Source of the DNA: Venturia oleaginea
Lineage: Eukaryota; Ascomycota; Dothideomycetes; Venturiales; Venturiaceae
NCBI GenBank assembly: GCA_013176395.1
Contig: JABMLP010000002.1
Location: forward strand, 2,170,001 to 2,234,000
Direction: 5' to 3'
Length of the DNA stretch: 64,000 bases
Positions 1 through 11,209 of this stretch are shown here, piece after piece (position 1 is the first letter of the stretch; the number at the start of each line of letters is the position of its first letter). The notes below the pieces were generated by a model. The model worked only from the letters and a program-made list of their open reading frames with translations, ran no database searches and was not told the origin of the DNA. The translations under genes were made by a program, and so were the position numbers.

Positions 1-3000
1 CTCGCCGTGGACGAGGCACATCGCTTGAAGAACCGAGATTCTCAACTATACGAAGCGCTCGCTGCAATGAATGTTGGCGGCCGACTTCTGATCACTGGAA
101 CCCCAATGCAGAACAGCCTCGAAGAGCTTAGAGCTCTTATGGATTTCTTGATGCCTGGAAAGGTTGACATTGTTAACGATATCGATCTTGCGTCGGCTAC
201 TGCCCAGGAACAGCTGGCCAAGTTCACGGCGGCTATCCGTCCGTACATGCTGCGGAGGACGAAGCAGTTGGTTGAAAAAGATTTGCCGCCTAAGACCGAA
301 AAGATTATGCGTGTCGAGCTGTCCGATATCCAGCTCAAGTATTACAAAGATATCTTGACGCGGAATTATGCCGAACTAAATCGCGGGAACAAGCAACAGA
401 AGCACTCTCTCCTCAACATTATGATGGAGTTGAAGAAAGCCAGCAATCATCCATTCATGTTTCCCAACGCCGAAGAGCGTCTCTTGGCGGGCGACGAACG
501 CAAAGAAAATGTTCTTCGCCTGCTCGTTTCCAGCAGTGGCAAGATGATGCTTCTAGAGAAGCTGCTTGACAAGTTGAAGAGGGACGGCCACCGAGTCCTC
601 GTCTTCAGCCAAATGGTCATGATGCTGAACATTATGAGTGACTATCTTAAAATGCGAGGATACAAGTTCCAGCGTCTCGACGGTACTATGCCGTCAACTG
701 CCAGACGACAGGCCATTGATCACTACAACGCTCCCGGCAGTGATGACTTCTGTTTCATCCTGTCGACTCGTGCTGGTGGACTCGGCATCAATCTAATGAC
801 GGCCGACACTGTCATATTATTCGATTCAGATTGGAATCCACAGGCCGATCTCCAGGCCATGGCGCGTGCTCACCGCATTGGTCAGGTCAAGCCGGTCACT
901 GTTTACCGACTTGTTTCCAAAGACACCGTGGAAGAGGAGATTCTTGAAAGGGCACGAAACAAGCTCATGCTGGAGTTTCTGACTATTCAACGTGGTGTCA
1001 CGGAGAATGAGTTAAAAGAGCTTGCCGAGAAGGGTATCAGTCTGGCCGAGCCCACCTCCGCGGACGAGATCAACCGGATTCTCAAGCGAAGAGGTCAGAA
1101 GATGTTCGAGCAGACTACGAACCAGGAGAAGCTGGAACAGCTTGACATCGATGCCATGCTCGAAAATGCCGAGATGCACGTCACCGAACAACCAGAAGGA
1201 ATCACTGCCGATGGAGGTGAAGAGTTCCTCAAGTCGTTTGAGTACACTGACGTCAAAGTTGGCGAGCTCGAGTGGGACGACATCATACCCAAGGAACAGC
1301 TTGAAGCTATCCGCATCGAAGAAGAGGAACGAAGAAATGCTGAACTTGCCAAAACATTAGCAGAAACAAGTGGCCCTCGCCAACGTCGCAAGCCCAGCAG
1401 TATGGAGGAACGGGAGCAGCGCGCTGCTAAGAAGCGAGCCCGAGACGCCACAAAAGATATCGCTGTCGAAGTTGAGTCTGAAGAAGACGAGAAGGATCCA
1501 AAACGTGCTCTGAACGAGTCCGAGATACGAAGACTGTTGAAGGCATATCAACAATGGGGATCCTGGTCGGAGATGAAAGACAAGATCAGGCACTCTGCCC
1601 GCCTCATGAAGCGTGATGAGGAGGTCTTACGTCAAGTCCTCGATGAGGTTATCGCTGAGAGCAATGCGGCCCTCGAAGCGGACAAACAAAGGATTGCCGA
1701 GCTGGAGAAACAGGCCAACAAGACTTTGACCAAAAAGGACAGGAAGGAAGTCGTCTTCAACTTCCATGGTGTGAAGCGCAACAACGCGACGACTATGGTG
1801 GAGCGTCCTGATGAGATGAGGCTCATCCGGGAGACTGTGGCCGAATACGCAGCAAAAGCCGATACGAAGAACTTCCGTGTGACTGGACAAGTCAAGCCTG
1901 CTCTCGACTTCACTTGTGATTGGGGCGCTCGCGAGGACGGCATGCTCATTGTTGGCATAGCTAAGCACGGCTGGGGAGCTTGGTCAGATATTCGAGATGA
2001 TGAAGATCTCGACATGAAAGCAAAATGCTTCCTAGAAGAGCAACGATCCGAAGTCAAGGCTGCACGCGAAAAGGCAGATGACGCCAAGGCAAACAAGCCT
2101 ACACAGGTGCACCTCAATCGACGCGCCAATTATCTTGTCACCTTGCTTCGATATAGGTCGGGCAAAGGCAACCCAGAGCTCGAGCGGCAGATTCAGAACC
2201 ACCACCGAAATATCAGGAAATGGACATCAGTCGACACTGCAAGAGCCAGTCCAGCACCATCTGGAACCGCGAGATCTGCTGCACCACTTAGGAAGCGTGA
2301 GAAGATCCGCGACCGTGCCCTTAGCCATGGCGACTCTCGTCAACGTGATCGTACTGGCACACCCGATGTGCGGCAAAACGGAGATTCCAAACGGAAAGAC
2401 CGCCGGGATGATGGTGACTTCAAGCGCAAGGACCGCCGGGATGACGATAGACAGAAATTCGCAAATGGCAACCGCAAGCGTCGATCGGATGAAGACACAA
2501 TCCGAGACTCTCACAAAAAGCCCCGCATGAGCAACGATAGCCATGGTAGCCCACTTCACAGGTCTTCTCTCAAGCATGAGGATTCGAGAGGTCATCATAG
2601 TCCTGATGATCGCAGATCACAATCTCATCGTCCAGAAGCTCTCCAACATCGCCACAGCAACAGCAGTTCGCGACCCACGGACAAGGCAAAGGCCGAACCG
2701 AAGGTCAAGCCTGAGTCTAAGGTCAAAGCTGAGCCGAAACCTGAACGTGATGCAGAGTCTGACCGCTTGATGACCAAGATCCTAGAGCCTCTGAGACAAA
2801 GTTTGATAGACATTCCCAAAGCAAACACCGATAAAGATATGCCCAAAGAGAAGAAAGTCATCATTATAAGGACTAATCTTCTCGCTGTCGGCAACTTCAT
2901 TCTGAAGCAGCCAGAAGAACATCAGCACTCGCTTTGGGACTACTTTGGTTACAAGTGTTTCAGAGGCAAATCCAAAGCAGAACAGCTGATTCCCATGCAC

Positions 3001-3126
3001 AAGGGGTTGCTGGAAGCCACGACCAAAGCAGAGCAGGAGAAGGAGAAAGGTACCGGAGCGAATGGCCAGTCCAATAGTGATGCCGCCAAGGTCTCACTGA
3101 AACAAAGCAGCACGTCGGCTTCCTAG
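1..3126 (+). CDS. CHD1: CHD1-type ATP-dependent chromatin remodeller, 3' part
   Basis: The gene enters from the left edge; the frame is open from base 1 and ends at TAG 3124-3126. The visible part begins at the helicase DEAH box (VDEAHRLKNRD), includes SNF2 motifs (LLITGTPMQN) and the helicase C lobe (LVFSQMVMMLNIM, STRAGGLGINL, AHRIGQ). A SANT/SLIDE-like DNA-binding region follows (residues about 500-720, with GMLIVGIAKHGWGAWSDIR), then an Arg/Asp/Ser-rich tail, then a CHCT (DUF4208) domain near the C-terminus (NLLAVGNFILKQ, LWDYFGYK). Known role: CHD1 spaces nucleosomes behind RNA polymerase II; the N-terminal chromodomains would lie outside the window. No intron is evident in this part. 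The CHCT domain and order of domains favour CHD1 over ISWI or Mi-2. Confidence 0.95.
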   Translation, partial: LAVDEAHRLKNRDSQLYEALAAMNVGGRLLITGTPMQNSLEELRALMDFLMPGKVDIVNDIDLASATAQEQLAKFTAAIRPYMLRRTKQLVEKDLPPKTEKIMRVELSDIQLKYYKDILTRNYAELNRGNKQQKHSLLNIMMELKKASNHPFMFPNAEERLLAGDERKENVLRLLVSSSGKMMLLEKLLDKLKRDGHRVLVFSQMVMMLNIMSDYLKMRGYKFQRLDGTMPSTARRQAIDHYNAPGSDDFCFILSTRAGGLGINLMTADTVILFDSDWNPQADLQAMARAHRIGQVKPVTVYRLVSKDTVEEEILERARNKLMLEFLTIQRGVTENELKELAEKGISLAEPTSADEINRILKRRGQKMFEQTTNQEKLEQLDIDAMLENAEMHVTEQPEGITADGGEEFLKSFEYTDVKVGELEWDDIIPKEQLEAIRIEEEERRNAELAKTLAETSGPRQRRKPSSMEEREQRAAKKRARDATKDIAVEVESEEDEKDPKRALNESEIRRLLKAYQQWGSWSEMKDKIRHSARLMKRDEEVLRQVLDEVIAESNAALEADKQRIAELEKQANKTLTKKDRKEVVFNFHGVKRNNATTMVERPDEMRLIRETVAEYAAKADTKNFRVTGQVKPALDFTCDWGAREDGMLIVGIAKHGWGAWSDIRDDEDLDMKAKCFLEEQRSEVKAAREKADDAKANKPTQVHLNRRANYLVTLLRYRSGKGNPELERQIQNHHRNIRKWTSVDTARASPAPSGTARSAAPLRKREKIRDRALSHGDSRQRDRTGTPDVRQNGDSKRKDRRDDGDFKRKDRRDDDRQKFANGNRKRRSDEDTIRDSHKKPRMSNDSHGSPLHRSSLKHEDSRGHHSPDDRRSQSHRPEALQHRHSNSSSRPTDKAKAEPKVKPESKVKAEPKPERDAESDRLMTKILEPLRQSLIDIPKANTDKDMPKEKKVIIIRTNLLAVGNFILKQPEEHQHSLWDYFGYKCFRGKSKAEQLIPMHKGLLEATTKAEQEKEKGTGANGQSNSDAAKVSLKQSSTSAS

Positions 3127-4092
3127 ATTGTGGACGTGGAATTGTCGAAATTTTGCACAAAGGTTATGGTGAGGTTACGAAAGCACGCATAGGCACGCAT
3201 GGACTGGATTTGGAGTTTTTGGGTTTCCGTTTTCACAAGCATTGTCAAATGCCATCACAAAAAGCTGTGCCGAGCATTGAGCACGTCGTCACGTCTTTGG
3301 AGTTTGCATACCAAGCTGTCGCTCGTCATGGAGACGGCGCTTCGGCATATTGGGAGGGTGCGTTGAGCGTTCTGAGTTTCTATTTGCAGCATGTATTGGC
3401 GTTCGTCGTTACATATATCATCATACTTTACGACTGTGGTCAGCTGTTTCTGGCTAGTTGTGGACGGTTGTAGTTATCTGCACATAGAGACCTATCTGTA
3501 TTGCTCAGGCACTGGTTTAACAATATGCTCATTCATTCTCTAGTTGGATGAAATTTCTCGCCTCTGCTTTGCTTGAAGAAAACCGCCGCCTCGCAATCTC
3601 TCGGAGGGGGCCCGCACAGGTTGAAAACGGGCTGATCAAGCCGTGCCCATGAACAGACTATAAGTCGTAAATGTTGGTTTTTGATTGTCCGATGGGCTCC
3701 TTGGCTTCTCAAATTCTCAGTCGATTCCGACGAGCAACGTCCCCGATCGCTTGAAGAGCATGATAGTCTCATTCATGCTGTGGAGAGCAAAACCCGGGAC
3801 CAAGGCTGCGGCCGCGGACTTGGGCGAAGATTGAGTAGTGGTGCAAAGGACTTTGGTCGAGAAGAACATGATTCAGGTCCACATTCGGAAGACTAAATAT
3901 AGATGCTGCCTCGAAATGGCAAGTTCCATAGCCGATCTTCCGTAACCACCTTTTCTTCCTCATTTACCACAACCTTTTTTTTCTCTTTCTCCAATTTTTC
4001 AATCCATCTCGAAAGGCTCCACGTCTCATGCTCTATCTTACGCTGCATAGAGTCGTTCGTTTGACCAACAGACCCCAAGAAGGCTTACAGTT
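3127..4092. other. Intergenic, 3' flank of CHD1
   Basis: No convincing gene. The short open frames (3153-3473 and others) have no recognisable domain and overlap the CHD1 3' flank. A pyrimidine-rich stretch at about 3950-4010 could belong to the promoter of the small gene at 4546. The right limit is the TSD of the solo LTR. Confidence 0.6.
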
Positions 4093-4501
4093 TGTTACGG
4101 ATACTGTCACGTGGAACGTTTAGTGACATATATTACGCGTTTCCTTTGTGATTAGTAAGTTGTTCCACGGGATCGGAAGGATCATGTGAACGCTCGAGCC
4201 TTGGCAAAGCGAGCGCTCGACACGCTCGATTGCGAGCGCCACGAGCGCAGGATTTCTTAGGAGATGGATGGATCTGATCTCTATATATGGGACGAGACTC
4301 TGCTCCCTCAGTGTCTCGTATCTTCACTCTTTAGTTACTTCGCTATTGCTTTTAGTTACTTAGCACAATTCACGACTCTTATATCTTGCAAGCTTCGCTT
4401 CACTTGTTTGATACGATATTGTCGCCCTGGACCACTTGAATCTACTGTACGGATTAGCCAAATCCAGCTAGATTACTTTGAGTCATAGCCTCTGCGTAAC
4501 A
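4093..4501 (+). repeat. Solo LTR of gypsy family H, TSD CAGTT
   Basis: 409 bp beginning TGTTACGGATACTG and ending CTGCGTAACA, flanked by CAGTT at 4088-4092 and 4502-4506. Related copies are at 38042-38511 and 39758-41437 in the opposite orientation. It contains a TATATA stretch and the GTATCTTCACT segment that is complementary to the primer site of family H. It lies 44 bp upstream of the ATG of the small gene at 4546, so it displaces or replaces that gene's promoter. Confidence 0.9.
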
Positions 4502-4545
4502 CAGTTCCACCTTAAGCCACAATAACCCTGACCGACATACCCACC

Positions 4546-5116
4546 ATGTCCACCTGCTCCAGATCTATCAACGGTCTCCTTTCCCAGAACTTCATCGGCT
4601 CAAATGGCACAATAGAATCTCTCTCTTCATGCGCCTTCTCCTCAAATTTCACTCAAGCTTCCACTTGCTGTAAACCCGATGTCGTACATCCCTTCCTGGA
4701 AGACCCCTGCTACTCCTGGTGCGACCTCCCTGCATCGCTAAACTCGCAATTTGACTCTATGTTGAACAGTGGCATGCCAGTCCTTGATACCTCAGGCATA
4801 GTGCACGTGATAGATGCCAAGGAATGCATTGACATGCATATATATGCATGCAGATGCTACGGTGTACTTAACCTCCTCAATCAATACAGTCAAGTCACAG
4901 GGTGACACTCGTTCTGCTCATTGGCTCCTATCGTTAAGTTCGTGTTGAATCTACTTCCGAATAACTCTGTTTTGCTCGTTCAGCGTAACAGAGACTGGTC
5001 AATCTCACAATCTTAATGGCGAGCACAGCACACCATCTTTCATGGTCGACTACACAGACAGCATCGTACCGTTCTACTACAACCCGCGAGATCCCTTCTT
5101 ATTGAAATTCGCATAG
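4546..5116 (+). pseudogene. Small Cys-containing protein gene cut by a copia solo LTR
   Basis: ATG at 4546 (context CCACCATGTCC) opens about 71 codons with five Cys including a CC pair (STCCKPD) and SWCDLP, then runs into the LTR at 4760. After the LTR an open frame resumes with ETGQSHNLNGEHSTPSF and ends FYYNPRDPFLLKFA, TAG at about 5114-5116. The two halves do not join in frame if only the LTR is removed, and there is no clean TSD, so some bases were lost or an intron is involved. I do not recognise the family; there is no obvious signal peptide at the first ATG. The coding look of both flanks (compact, ordinary composition) is why I call it a broken host gene. Confidence 0.5.
4760..4990 (+). 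repeat. Copia solo LTR inside the small gene
   Basis: 231 bp beginning TGTTGAACAGTGGC and ending CAGCGTAACA, closely matching the 5' LTR of the copia element at 5454-5694 with small indels. The left flank CTCTA and right flank GAGAC do not match, so no TSD remains. Confidence 0.85.
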
Positions 5117-5264
5117 ATTATCTACCACTAGTCACATGCAAAATGTATTTTAAGTGATGAAGATTTAATGTTCAATTACTTCGATGAGCGAACTGATTTC
5201 ATAAACACAACTCCTACCCAGACAAACCAAATACCTTTGTCGCTTGCTTCTTATTGTGATTCGG

Positions 5265-5453
5265 TGTAAGAGTTCAACCCTCAAAGGTGTTTCGCAATTG
5301 AGAGAAGACTGCTTGTATTTCGAAGTATCTAAGTACAGAGAAGAAAGTGTAAATACAGGAAGGATAGCTCGTATATATAATCCTCCTCTTACAATAGATC
5401 CTTCTAGAAAGTATCTTTAAATGGAAACGTGACAGCTTGCAAAATAGAACATG
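5265..5453 (-). repeat. A-family gypsy LTR, truncated by the copia insertion
   Basis: First 189 bp (plus-strand reading) of the TGTAAGAG LTR also found at 10856, 16708 and 19065. It stops after AGAACATG where the copia LTR begins. The missing half is not found beyond the copia 3' LTR. Confidence 0.85.
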
Positions 5454-5694
5454 TGTTGAACAGTGGCATGCCAGTCCTTGATACCCCAGGCATAGTGCAC
5501 GTGATAGATGCCAAGGAATGCATTGACATGCATATATATGCATGCAGATGCAACGGTGTACTTAACCTCTGCAGTCAATACAGTCAAGTCACAGGGTGAC
5601 GCTCGTTCTTTTCATCGGCTCCTATCGTTAAGTTCGTGTTGAATCTACTTCCGAATAACTCTGTTTTGCTCGTTCAGCGTAACAGGTTATGAGC
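5454..5694 (+). repeat. Copia 5' LTR
   Basis: 241 bp, TGTTGAAC to GCGTAACA, with the palindrome-like GCATATATATGC. Matches 4760-4990 and the start at 10774. Confidence 0.9.
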
Positions 5695-5710
5695 CCGGGT
5701 TTTGCCTAGG
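5695..5710 (+). other. Copia primer-binding site matching initiator tRNA-Met anticodon arm
   Basis: GGTTATGAGCCCGGGT directly after the LTR. Its complement reads CCCGGGCUCAUAACC, the G/C anticodon stem and CAU loop that mark initiator tRNA-Met. Drosophila copia is known to prime from a cleaved 5' half of that tRNA at the same region. The match to this fungus's own tRNA is inferred, since that tRNA is not in the window. Confidence 0.6.
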
Positions 5711-5937
5711 TTCTACAGGACTAAACCGATAGCAACGGAACTACGTCTCTCCCAAGGATAAGAGACGGCGTTGAGTGTGACAGGGTCAGCATTCAAACAG
5801 GGACACCAACTCTCCCAAGGATAAGAGCAGGCGTTTGATTTGACGGGGTCAGGATCGAACAAAGGAACAACAACCCTCCTAAGGACAAGAGGTGTACAAG
5901 TGCTTTGACAAGAGTCAGGAAAGGAAGACCAAGGGAC

Positions 5938-8900
5938 ATGTCTTCAGAGCACAAATCCAGGCAGCCACTGCCAACACTGAGTTGCGAGAACTCAAGGACG
6001 TGGTTCCAAAGAGCAAGGAATTACTTGACTGGTGAAGGGACCTGGTGGGTCATTTCCCAGGCCATCAAGTACAATACATACGACCTTCCAGATGATCGCC
6101 ATCTGGTACAGACAAGAGCACCAAAACCACCAGGTGCTGAGGGACAAGGATTCATTCCTTGGTCCTCACAACCCTCGACATTCTCCTACCCCGCTCCGCC
6201 CTCCTCTCGTCCAAAGAAACAGACCTTCGTGAAAGTCTCTCTACAGCTAGATGATAAAGAGCTGGCAGCAAATCAAGATGCCAAGGCTAGAGGAGATACT
6301 CCCCCGCACCCGGAGTTTACTTTCGTGGAAGAAAAGGACTCTCAAGATACTTCGTCAAACAAGACAAGAGCAGATTCAGCCATGAGGCCCTATGATGACT
6401 GGGTGTCTGCTAACAGCAAGGCGATACATAAGATCATGATGTGCCTGTCAGAAGACGACCAGAACCTGTACAGTATCTAGGAGAGGGCATCAGATCTGTG
6501 GGAAGTCCTGATGACGAAGTACATGGAGGTCATGACAGCAGATATTACCTCTTCTATCCAGGAGTTTGTCAACTTCAGGATGGACGAGGGAGATACAATT
6601 GATGGCTCTTGGACGTACCTTACCAATCTTGGGGTAAAGATTGCATCAGTCTCTCCGGAAGAAGCTCACTACCAACTCCCAGGGAAGAGGATGAGACACC
6701 TTCTGGCAGCTCTTCCAACAGAGTACTCGGCAATGAAACAAGCCATCCAAGCGCAGCCATACCTGCAGCCAGAACACATCCTAAAGCTTCTGAAAGGAAG
6801 AGAGGCCGACATCAGGATCAACGAAACAGCAATGGTAGCCCAGAACCAGAAGAACAAATCTGGAAGCGGAAAGAATGTCAGCTGCTACCTCTGTCACGGC
6901 CCGCACCTAATTATGGACTGCGAACACCTCTCAGCTGCAAAAGACACCGTCGAGAAAAGAAGAACAGGGAAGAGTTCCAACCTCAAGAAGTCGACAACCA
7001 AGCAACGAAGTTCCAAACTGCCTTCGCATTTATCCTCATCCTCCGAGAGCCTCAGCCAAGACGAGCTTGTGAAACTGATTTCCAAGATAGTCCTAGATGT
7101 CAAGAAACAGCGACCCAAGAAAACAGCAAGAGCTTACGCTGCTCAGTCAGAACCTGAGACTGGAGACGAGGAAACAGAGGAGATCTCCTCCGAGGATGAG
7201 ATCCACGATGAAGTTGCCCATACCAGCGTTGAAGCGATGGGTAAGCTCCTACCCCAGCAATGGTTGCTCGATTCCTGCGCCTCATCTCATATGACTGACC
7301 AACAATCTCTCTTCAGGGGTAGACTCAAGCCATTACCTATGAAGAGACTGATTAAGGTTGGAGGCGGAATCCTTTCTGCGAGTTATGAAGGAGATGCAGT
7401 CATGGAGGATAGGAGAGGCAATAAGGTAGTTCTTGAAAAGGTTTTGCTTGTACCTGGACTCGGAGTCAATCTTGTATCATGGAATAAACTCTCGACTCAA
7501 TTTGATATTCGGCCACCAGACTTCAATGTTCTCTCAAGCACCAATGGCGAACCTGTTCTTCAAACTATCGTTAGGAGAGGAGTCCCTATCGTTACAAACA
7601 TCAAGAACTTGCAGGAAAAGGGAAAGAGGAAAGGGAGAAAAGTCCATGAGCTTGAATGGGCTTTCCCTTCTGCAGAAGGCGAACCTATTCCCCTTGACGA
7701 AAGTGAGGAGCTGTCCCCATCTCTCACTAGGAAGAAGGCTCAGTGGGAGCTATGGCATAGAAGGTTTGCCCATTACGGGGCCAAGTCCCTAAGATACGTC
7801 CACAAGGTTACTACCTTAGACCAGCCAATTCCTACCTTTGAGTCAAGAGACTGTCCATGCAAGATCTGTCTTACTACCAAAATGAAAAGAAGCTATGGTA
7901 GGGTGACGGAACCGAAGCAAGAAATTATGGAACTTATCTCAGTCGATATCTGTGGACCATTGCCTGTGTCAAGAAAGGGATTCAAGTGGTTCCTACAGAT
8001 CGTCGAAAATGCTTCCCGAAAGAAATGGACAAGGCCAATGAGAGAGAAGTCGGATGCACCTCAAGAACTCAGACAATGGAAAGTGTCAGCCGAGACTGAA
8101 ACTAGGAAGAAGCTGAAAGCTGTGAGGATCGACAATGCGGGAGAACTTGTCAAGCTGGCGAGAGATTGGGAGAAAGAAGAGGGTATTCACCCTGAGTTCA
8201 CAGATGCATATAGTTCCAACCAGAACGGGGTTGCGGAAAGGAATATCCAGACCTCAGAGAACAATGTCCGGGCTATGTGCGAGGATTCCGGAATGCCTAT
8301 TGAGTTCTGGCCAGAAGCAATCGAAACCCATACCTATGTCAGCAATCTTCTCGCCAACGGTCCAGAGGTTGAAGGATTCAGGCTCTCCCCAGAAGAAGCA
8401 TGGTCAGGAAGGAAACCCTCAATTGATCACCTCCGAGTATGGGGATGTCAGGCTATCGTACATGTCCCGAGAGAGGAGCTTGCAGGGGCAATGCATAACT
8501 CCTCCAAGTCGAGGGCTGACAAATTCATGAATACTGGCAAGCCTGTAGTCTTCATGGGATATGTCAAAGGTACGAGAAAAATGTGGAAGTTCTGGGATCC
8601 AGATTTCAGGGATATCAAGACACACAGCTCGGTAAGGTTCCTTGAAGATCAAAGAGGAGGTGACTTGAGTTTGAACCTCGGAACGGCAGGTCAAACCAAC
8701 TCAGCAAGCCTTAACAGGAATCCAAGAGGAAGACCGAGAAAACTCCCAATTATCCCAGAGACTGTTGAGACACCCAGGCCAGCTAGGGAATTGGTACCTA
8801 AATTCCCAGTCTTTGAGAGAATTGTTAGGAAATCCACGCCAGAGGAAATTGCATTGGCAGACTCCCAAGGGCCAGAAGTAACAAGTCGAACAGAGACATC

Positions 8901-10749
8901 TCACCCGGTTGAGTCTGAGACAGCAATCCCTACTCAACCTACCTCTACACCTGTGCATTCTACACCTGCATCAACTCAAGCTCAGGAACCAACAGGGCGT
9001 AAGAGACTTAGGTCAGACTCTATTACCTCGGACGAGAGACCATCGAAAAGACTCGATTACGCTATGTTCGCCCAGATCATGATGATGACTAGTGAGCTTG
9101 CTGCAGATGGGAAAGATTTCCTAGGTGAGATCGACGAAGCTGCTTTCATTGCGTGCAAGGAGACAGTGGGAGCTAAGCACAACATCCCTATCCCCAAGAC
9201 CTACAAAGAGGCGATCCAGGACAAGAAATGGGGCCACCTATGGAAGGAGGCTATTCAGAAGGAACTGGCTGCACTGGAGAGCAACCACACATGGAGCCAG
9301 GTTGTCCCCCCCAAGGAAGCCAATCTTGTGACATCCAAATGGGTATTCGACGTGAAGTACCTCATCAGTGGAGCAATCGATAAGTTCAAGGCAAGGCTTG
9401 TGGCCAGAGGATTCTCACAGAAACTAGATGTAGACTTCACGGACACCTTTGCACCTACTGTCAGGCATGATACCCTGAGATGCTTTATGGCTACTGTTGC
9501 CAAGAAGAATCTCCACATGCATGTAGTTGATGTAAACAATGCATTCACCGAATCATTCCTGAAAGAGGACATCTTCATGATCCCTCCCCCAGGAGTAGAC
9601 GTTCCACCAGGCAAAGTCTTCAAGATGCTGAAGAGCTTGTATGGTCTGAAACAAGCAGCAAGAGACTGGAACCAACTCTGTGTAGAGAAATTGAAGAAGC
9701 TGGGCTTTGCCCAATCAGAAGTTGACCCCTGTCTTTTGGTTCACAAGGAGAGAGACATCATGATTCCTACATGGGTAGACGACATACCTATTGCATCCTC
9801 AAATCTCGACAATATCAAATGGTTCAAGCAAGAATTTGGAAAGATCTTCCAGATCAAGGACCTAGGAGAACCAGACAAGATTGTTGGCATGAGAATCGCC
9901 AGAGATAGAACGAAGGGAACCCTGAAGCTTGACCAAGGACACTACATCAGGGAGGCCCTCGCAAAGTTTGGAATGTCGGCGGAAAAAGGGAAGCCAACAC
10001 TGTCACCCATGGATTCCTATGATGATCTGAGGAAATCAGGACCAACAGATCCTCGCGCAGATAGTGGGAGCTACCAGGAGCAGACGGGAACATGGATGTG
10101 GCCAATGGTGATGTGCAGGCCAGATATAGCTTTTGCTATTGGAAGACTCAGCTCCTATGCATCTGACCCAACGGTATTCCATGAGAAGGCAATCAAGAAA
10201 GTAGCTAGGTACCTCAGGTCATTTCCAGATCTTGGACTGGAATACGGCATTGGAGGACATACTGGGCTTGTGGGATACTCAGATGCAGATTACGCTATGG
10301 ACAAGGCAGACAGGGTCTCCATCCTAGGATGGGTGTTCTTTCTTGCTGGAGCACCAGTTGCCTGGATGAGCAAGAAGATGAAGTCAGTAGCAACCTCTAC
10401 GATGGAAGCTGAATACATGGCAATGAGCAGCGGTGGTAAACAAGCTCAATTCCTTTCATCGCTCTTGAGGGAAATGGGACATCCGGACATGGTAGGCAAG
10501 AACGCTTTTGAGCCTCTCATGGTTCTGAAGGGAGACAACCAAGCTTGTCTCAGCCTGGTTAAGGACTCCCATGCTCATGAGAGATCTAAACACATTGACA
10601 TCGCATACAACAATGTCAGAAGAATGAGGGAAAGGAACCAATTGATTGTGGAGTTCTGTCCTACTGCAGACATGGTTGCAGATGGGTTGACTAAGCCAAA
10701 GAATGGTCAACAGTTCCAGAACTTCGTACATCAACTGGGAATGGTATAG
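5938..10749 (+). pseudogene. Copia gag-pol polyprotein with one in-frame TAG
   Basis: One frame of about 1,600 codons from ATG 5938 (MSSEHKSRQ) to TAG 10747-10749, broken only by TAG at 6478-6480 (reads SI-stop-ERASDLW), a likely CAG to TAG change. Domains in order: gag; zinc knuckle CYLCHGPHLIMDC; protease WLLDSCASSHMTD, where the usual DSG is DSC; integrase with an HHCC region (HRRFAH, CPCKIC) and acidic residues in VDICGP, RIDNAGE and NGVAERN; RT (KWVFDVKY, SLYGLKQAARDW) with WVDD in place of YVDD; RNase H (YSDADYA, STMEAEYMA, KGDNQA, SKHIDIAYN). Readthrough of the TAG cannot be excluded, but copia elements normally have one unbroken frame. Confidence 0.9.
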
Positions 10750-10773
10750 CTAAGGTCTAGGCATGAGTGGGAG

Positions 10774-10855
10774 TGTTGAACAGTGGCATGCCAGTCCTTG
10801 ATACCTCAGGCATAGTGCACGTGATAGATGCCAAGGAATGCATTGACATGCATAT
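10774..10855 (+). repeat. Copia 3' LTR, first 82 bp
   Basis: Starts TGTTGAACAGTGGC like the 5' LTR and ends at GACATGCATAT, where the gypsy A LTR begins. The remaining 159 bp are not found on the far side of gypsy A. Confidence 0.88.
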
Positions 10856-11187
10856 TGTAAGAGTTCAACCCTCAAAGGTGTTTCGCAAGTGAGGGAAGAC
10901 AGCTTATATTTCAAGTATCTAAGTACAGAGAAGAAAGTGTAAGTACAGGAAGGATAGCTAGTATATATAATCCTCCTCTTACAATAGATCCTTCTAGAAA
11001 GTATCTTTAAATGGAAACGTGACAGCTTGCAAAATAGAACATGGCAGCTTGCGAAATAGAACATGACAGCTTGCAAAATAGAACATGACAGCTTGCAAAA
11101 TAGAACATGACAGCTTGCAGAATAACAAGAGAACAATTGGAAATCCAGTCATGGATAAGCTAGAGAGTAGGATTCCATCCTTTAACA
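10856..11187 (-). repeat. Gypsy A 3' LTR
   Basis: 332 bp, TGTAAGAG to CTTTAACA on the plus strand. Carries a TATATATA box and about five copies of a 22 bp unit (GACAGCTTGCAAAATAGAAC plus AT). Confidence 0.92.
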
Positions 11188-11209
11188 TTATCCCCTCCCC
11201 CCCTCTCTT
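11188..11209 (-). other. Gypsy A polypurine tract, also the last pol codons
   Basis: On the minus strand a run of G and A (GAGAGGGGGGGAGGGG), then ATAATGTTAAAGG crossing into the LTR. Such a tract primes plus-strand DNA. It encodes the end of pol (EGGRG), with a stop codon abutting the LTR, so the coding region and the tract overlap. Confidence 0.75.

Larger units (their letters stand above)
5454..10855 (+). mobile_element. Ty1/copia retrotransposon, 3' LTR truncated
   Basis: Order: 5' LTR 5454-5694, primer site 5695-5710, one gag-pol frame 5938-10749, purine-rich GAGTGGGAG before the 3' LTR, then only 82 bp of 3' LTR (10774-10855) where gypsy A begins. Domain order protease, integrase, RT, RNase H defines copia. 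The element landed inside an A-type LTR, leaving that LTR's 5265-5453 part on the left. Confidence 0.92.

Noticed and set aside
3153..3473. 106-codon plus-strand open frame after CHD1
   Set aside because: No domain, no homologue I recognise, lies in the 3' flank and has poor coding character.
6478..6480. Programmed stop readthrough between copia gag and pol
   Set aside because: Copia elements usually have one frame; a CAG to TAG change is simpler given similar changes in the neighbours.
10980..11130. Short regularly repeated units in the LTR as a CRISPR-like array
   Set aside because: The 22 bp units are directly adjacent without unique spacers and lie in a eukaryotic LTR; it is a minisatellite.
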